A stretch of 9,310 nt of DNA from Betaproteobacteria bacterium (GTDB taxonomy: Bacteria; Pseudomonadota; Gammaproteobacteria; Burkholderiales; SG8-39). Where the stretch lies: positions 1-9,310 of the forward strand of contig VBCJ01000216.1 in the NCBI GenBank assembly GCA_005884335.1, read 5' to 3'. Shown piece after piece: positions 6,351-9,310 of the stretch. Position numbers and translations under genes: made by a program. The notes below the pieces were generated by a model. That model was given only the letters and a program-made list of their open reading frames with translations. It was not told the DNA's origin and did not search any database. Position 1 is the stretch's first letter. Each line of letters starts with the position of its first letter.

Positions 6351-6667
6351 ATGTACACAAAAATTCTTGTGGGCTACGACGGGTCTGAAGCCGGAAAGAA
6401 GGCGTTTGAGACCGCGCTTGAACTTGCAGCGACGCACGGCGCTGAATTGTACGTACTCACGGTATGCCGGCCGCCGGAGATCGGTGATGATGTCGAGACC
6501 GAGGCGGTGATCGAGAACTCGCGGCGCCACCACCGAGGCTTGCTCGCCGAGCTGAAGCCGGCAGTCTCGGCGATCGCGGCCGCTCGACGTTTGCCCGCCT
6601 GCTGCTCGGCTCCGTCTCGAAGCAGGTCGTTCAATACGCGGACCGACCCGTCATGGTGGTTCGCTGA
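6351..6667 (+). pseudogene. Universal stress protein (UspA family), internally deleted and frameshifted
   Basis: The N-terminal half reads as a good UspA domain from the ATG at 6351: MYTKILVGYDGSEAGKKAFE, then ELYVLTVCRPPEIGDD, and on to about LLAELKPAVSA near 6570. The intact C-terminal end is in another frame: GDRGRSTFARLLLGS, continuing to RPVMVVR and the TGA at 6665-6667. It contains the complete G-x2-G-x9-G-S ATP-binding signature (starting at 6569). The 317 bases are not a multiple of three and are roughly 120 short of a normal domain of about 145 residues. The missing part is the middle, with the usual GHPAEEI-like and DLIVMG-like stretches. Read straight through, the first frame continues to 6746 into the antisense end of the kinase gene and makes no Usp sequence. 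Position just after the antiporter is a usual Usp context. An assembly error is the alternative. Confidence 0.82.
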
Positions 6668-6684
6668 GCCGCCACACGGCGAAG

Positions 6685-7983
6685 TCAGCCGCGCCCGGCA
6701 AGCCGCAGGTTCGCCTGGGTCAGCCGATCGACCAGCACGCGCATGAACGCCTTGTTGAACCCGACTTGGCAGGCGTCGGTCGCCGCGCGCAGTGCATCGG
6801 CCTTGATCTCCATCACCGTGATCTCGCCCGCTGCCGTGATCGTTGTGGTGCGGCGACCCATGCGGCCGGCGAAATAGAGAATCTCGCCGAAGCAGCCCCC
6901 CGGCTTGATCGTGTTGAGCTGCTTGCCAAGGAGCGTCACGCCCACTTCGCCGGCGATCAGGAAGTAGAAGCTGTCGCCCTGGTCGGCCTCCCGGATGATG
7001 ACGGTTCCCGCGCCCATGGTCTTCCAGCTGCCGATCCGCACGACCTCCCACAGGGCGACGTCGTCGAAGTCCTCGAAAAACGGCATGTCGCGAAGGTCGT
7101 GAAACTTCTGGGAGTCGGAAACCGACGCACCGGAAAGGCGCAGCGTGGTGAAGGCCTGGCTGAGCTCCTTGCCGAACTCGAGCCAGGTCTTGTGGCGGGC
7201 GGCAGGGTCTTTCTCGATGGCCTTCATCACGATCTGATCGAGCAGCGGCGACAGGTCGGGACGCAAAGTCACCGGCCGGGCCGGGACCGTGTTGAGAATG
7301 GCATAGCTGAGTCCCGCCTGCGTGTTGGCCTCGTAGGGAAGCCGGCCGGTGAGGAGGCGATACATCACCACGCCCAGCGAATAGATATCGGTCTGGTGCG
7401 TGATGTCTTCCATCCGGATCTGTTCGGGAGACATGTAGGCGGGCGAGCCCACGCCGCTGATCTGGGTCGTCTCCTGCCCGTGGCGCTGTTGAAACGAGGC
7501 TCCGAAGTCGCTGACCTTGGTGTCGCCCGACGGCGAAAGCAGGATGTTTCCCGGCTTGATATCGCGGTGGATCACCCCGTGCTGGAACGCATACTCGAGC
7601 GCGCGTATGCATTTGAAGATGATCTCGACAACCTTGCTGAGGGGCAGCAGGTTGGTGACGTCCGAGTGCGCCTCGAGCGTCGTGCCGGGCACGTACTCCA
7701 TTACCAGGTAGCTGTGCTCGGGCTCGACCACCGCGTCGAGGATCTCGACGATGTGCGGATGGCTGAGCTTGCCGGCCAGCGCGGCCTCGGCGAGGAACGC
7801 CTTGTGCATCATGCGCTCGGTCTGCGGATTGATGTTTTCGTCGAACAGGAACACCTTGATGGCGACCTCGCGGTCGGCGAACGGGTCGCGCGCAAGGTAC
7901 ACGCGGCTGGTCGCGCCGCTGCCAATCTCCCGAACGATCGGGTATTTGCCCAGGTGCTCCTGGAGCTCGAACTTCATCGCCAT
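6685..7983 (-). CDS. Serine/threonine protein kinase with C-terminal cyclic-nucleotide-binding domain
   Basis: Hanks-type (eukaryotic-like) protein kinase, 432 residues, on the minus strand. The kinase domain (about 14-280) is complete: glycine loop GSGATSRVYLA (21-31), VAIKVF with Lys43, HRDIKPGN with catalytic Asp141 and Asn146, DFG at 159-161, SPAYMSPEQ (180-188) in the APE position, and DIYSLGVVMYRLLTGRLPY. The C-terminal domain (about 297-420) matches the cNMP-binding/Crp-like fold: GDSFYFLIAGEVGV (336-349), FGEILYF (365-371), and RRTTTI (377-382) with an Arg at the phosphate-binding position. No transmembrane helix is seen, so it should be cytoplasmic. Sensing of cAMP or cGMP is inferred; the domain may bind something else or nothing. 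ATG 7983 is the likely start (a second ATG is at 7977). AGGG lies about 10 bases upstream, inside an inverted repeat. The 3' end converges on the usp remnant, 17 bases away. Confidence 0.93.
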   Translation of the reverse strand: MAMKFELQEHLGKYPIVREIGSGATSRVYLARDPFADREVAIKVFLFDENINPQTERMMHKAFLAEAALAGKLSHPHIVEILDAVVEPEHSYLVMEYVPGTTLEAHSDVTNLLPLSKVVEIIFKCIRALEYAFQHGVIHRDIKPGNILLSPSGDTKVSDFGASFQQRHGQETTQISGVGSPAYMSPEQIRMEDITHQTDIYSLGVVMYRLLTGRLPYEANTQAGLSYAILNTVPARPVTLRPDLSPLLDQIVMKAIEKDPAARHKTWLEFGKELSQAFTTLRLSGASVSDSQKFHDLRDMPFFEDFDDVALWEVVRIGSWKTMGAGTVIIREADQGDSFYFLIAGEVGVTLLGKQLNTIKPGGCFGEILYFAGRMGRRTTTITAAGEITVMEIKADALRAATDACQVGFNKAFMRVLVDRLTQANLRLAGRG

Positions 7984-7991
7984 CGGCCGCG

Positions 7992-8029
7992 TGCCCTAGA
8001 ACGACCTCTTAGCGGTCAAGTCTAGGGCA
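7992..8029 (-). promoter_or_regulatory. Inverted repeat / stem-loop in the kinase leader enclosing its ribosome binding site
   Basis: TGCCCTAGA (7992-8000) and TCTAGGGCA (8021-8029) form a perfect 9-base inverted repeat. The 20-base interval holds a second dyad, GACC (8003-8006) with GGTC (8014-8017). In the kinase mRNA this would be a two-tier stem-loop ending 8 bases before the ATG, with the AGGG ribosome binding site locked in its outer stem. It could act as a translational gate or RNA-binding-protein site, or at DNA level as an operator for a dimeric regulator. The dyad itself is directly visible; the function is inferred. Confidence 0.55.
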
Positions 8030-8051
8030 AGAACCGTCGCGAGAGAAATCA

Positions 8052-8066
8052 CCGGCCGAAGGCCGG
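8052..8066 (-). terminator. Possible weak intrinsic terminator after the small minus-strand gene
   Basis: CCGGCC (8052-8057) and GGCCGG (8061-8066) are separated by 3 bases and form a perfect, very GC-rich 6-base-pair hairpin with a TTC loop on the minus strand. It lies 13 bases past the stop of the small gene at 8080-8310. On the minus strand it is followed by TGATTTCTCTC, only a poor T-tract, so it could equally be an attenuator or a structured spacer between that gene and the kinase gene. Confidence 0.35.
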
Positions 8067-8079
8067 GGAAAGGAGAGAG

Positions 8080-8310
8080 CTAGTTCTCGAGCGCTTTCCC
8101 TCGCGGATGCCGCACGCCGACTCCGATCCAAACGGCGAACCTATGCAGCAGCTCGCGAGCCGCTCCGCTCAGGCCGGGTCCGCGTTCGACCCGGGATCGG
8201 GAGTCTTGACTCGGGGCCTGGACAGGGGAGTTTTCGGCGATCTCCGGAGTCGGGCTGGTGTGGATGAAGCCGTCGCCTTCGTACATGGGTAGGCGGTTCT
8301 TGGGGTACAT
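8080..8310 (-). CDS. Small hypothetical protein upstream of the kinase
   Basis: I do not recognise this 76-residue protein. It is proposed as real because the ATG at 8310 has a good ribosome binding site (AGGAAAG, about 6-7 bases upstream) and a plausible promoter further up. It is also the only sensible frame in this stretch. The N-terminus MYPKNRLPMYEGDGFIHTSP is followed by a Ser/Thr/Pro-rich, probably disordered section (about 18-40). Next comes a possible amphipathic helix (about 48-66, LSGAARELLHRFAVWIGVGV) and a basic tail. There is no signal peptide and no clear membrane helix. It lies 96 bases upstream of the kinase gene on the same strand, so the two may be co-transcribed. It might be a kinase substrate or partner, but that is a guess from position and the Ser/Thr-Pro content. 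Confidence 0.45.
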   Translation of the reverse strand: MYPKNRLPMYEGDGFIHTSPTPEIAENSPVQAPSQDSRSRVERGPGLSGAARELLHRFAVWIGVGVRHPRGKALEN

Positions 8311-8340
8311 GGTCGCTTTCCTAAATCGTGGATGGTGCGG

Positions 8341-8450
8341 TGCACATTTCTGTATATTGTAACGAGCCTAAAATAATCAAGTAGTGTTTCAAAATCATTG
8401 CAATATGCTATATATTTGATAATATAACAGATATTGCTGTACTGCAGCAA
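8341..8450. other. AT-rich intergenic patch with a perfect inverted repeat at its right end
   Basis: This stretch between the leftward small gene and clpB is strikingly AT-rich (runs such as TATATATTTGATAATATAAC) within otherwise GC-rich DNA. It contains no convincing gene. At its right end TTGCTG (8434-8439) and CAGCAA (8445-8450) form a perfect inverted repeat around 5 bases, the size and shape of a repressor or activator site. AT-rich hexamers such as GATAAT and TATAAC on the plus strand could provide a second promoter for clpB, but none has a clean -35 at the right distance. Binding by nucleoid proteins is also possible. Confidence 0.4.
8351..8380 (-). promoter_or_regulatory. Candidate promoter for the leftward small gene (and perhaps the kinase)
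   Basis: On the minus strand TTGATT (8380-8375) and TATACA (8356-8351) are separated by 18 bases, an acceptable sigma70 arrangement. A second -10-like TACAAT overlaps at 8361-8356 but lacks a well-placed -35. Transcription would start near 8344, leaving a leader of about 33 bases before the ATG at 8310. Confidence 0.4.
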
Positions 8451-8512
8451 ACGACACCTGGCAGCAGCGAGAGCCGAGCCCCGAAGTAAGGGGTAGCGGG
8501 AGTATCCTGAGG

Positions 8513-8540
8513 CTTGAAACCCTGCCCAACTCCCCCACTT
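8513..8540 (+). promoter_or_regulatory. Sigma32 (RpoH) heat-shock promoter of clpB
   Basis: CTTGAAA (8513-8519) is a perfect match to the sigma32 -35 element. After exactly 13 bases comes CCCCACTT (8533-8540), one mismatch from the CCCCATNT -10 element. It lies 38-65 bases upstream of the clpB ATG. clpB is a classic RpoH-dependent gene in Proteobacteria, so position and target agree. Transcription should start near 8547, giving a short leader with AGGA (8564-8567) as ribosome binding site. Confidence 0.85.
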
Positions 8541-8577
8541 GCATCTCAGCTAAAAAGTTTTTCAGGATCGCAGTCCA

Positions 8578-9310
<733 letters not shown>

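Noticed and set aside
5102..6388. Long +1-frame open reading frame of 428 codons within the antiporter gene
   Set aside because: It is Arg/Gly/Ala-rich with no domain, lacks a ribosome binding site and overlaps a clear membrane transporter frame completely.
6766..8025. Long plus-strand open frame of 419 codons opposite the kinase gene
   Set aside because: It is an antisense shadow in GC-rich DNA: no recognisable domains, and its composition mirrors the kinase codons, whose product is unmistakable.
8201..8212. GAGTC-TT-GACTC inverted repeat
   Set aside because: The 2-base centre is too small for an RNA loop and the repeat lies inside the small minus-strand gene, so coding constraint or chance is enough.

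Overview
The window is GC-rich DNA, densely packed with genes, and looks like a Betaproteobacterium. Three things point that way: the codon usage; the moeA-moaD-moaE ... clpB order, which as I recall recurs in that class; and close agreement of the TupA, ClpB and MoaE sequences with betaproteobacterial versions. The assignment rests on recognition of protein sequence, not on a search.

Layout. Positions 1-187 hold the 3' end of an unidentified membrane protein gene. Positions 217-2437 encode a complete tungstate-type ABC importer in the order permease, ATPase, binding protein (tupB-tupC-tupA), with the genes overlapping. After an 87-base gap carrying a possible promoter, positions 2524-4946 form a tightly coupled molybdenum/tungsten cofactor operon, mobB-moeA-moaD-moaE. 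The first three genes are joined by overlapping stop and start codons. Oxyanion uptake and its use in cofactor synthesis therefore sit side by side.

Positions 4947-6667 hold a second unit. A sigma70-like promoter is followed by a leader of about 135 bases with strong secondary-structure potential, including a hairpin-loop pseudoknot and two alternative helices that bury the ribosome binding site. Then come a CPA2-type cation/proton antiporter gene and a broken universal stress protein gene. The leader is the best candidate here for an unassigned regulatory system, probably a riboswitch.

On the minus strand, converging with that unit, lies a Ser/Thr protein kinase with a C-terminal cyclic-nucleotide-binding domain (7983-6685). 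It is preceded by a perfect inverted repeat that would enclose its ribosome binding site. Upstream on the same strand is a small unrecognised gene (8310-8080). An AT-rich patch (about 8341-8433) separates this leftward unit from clpB (8578 to the window end), which has a near-consensus sigma32 heat-shock promoter and runs off the window.

If moaE-clpB adjacency is ancestral, the antiporter/stress-protein/kinase block is an insertion between them. All its members fit ion homeostasis, stress or signalling.
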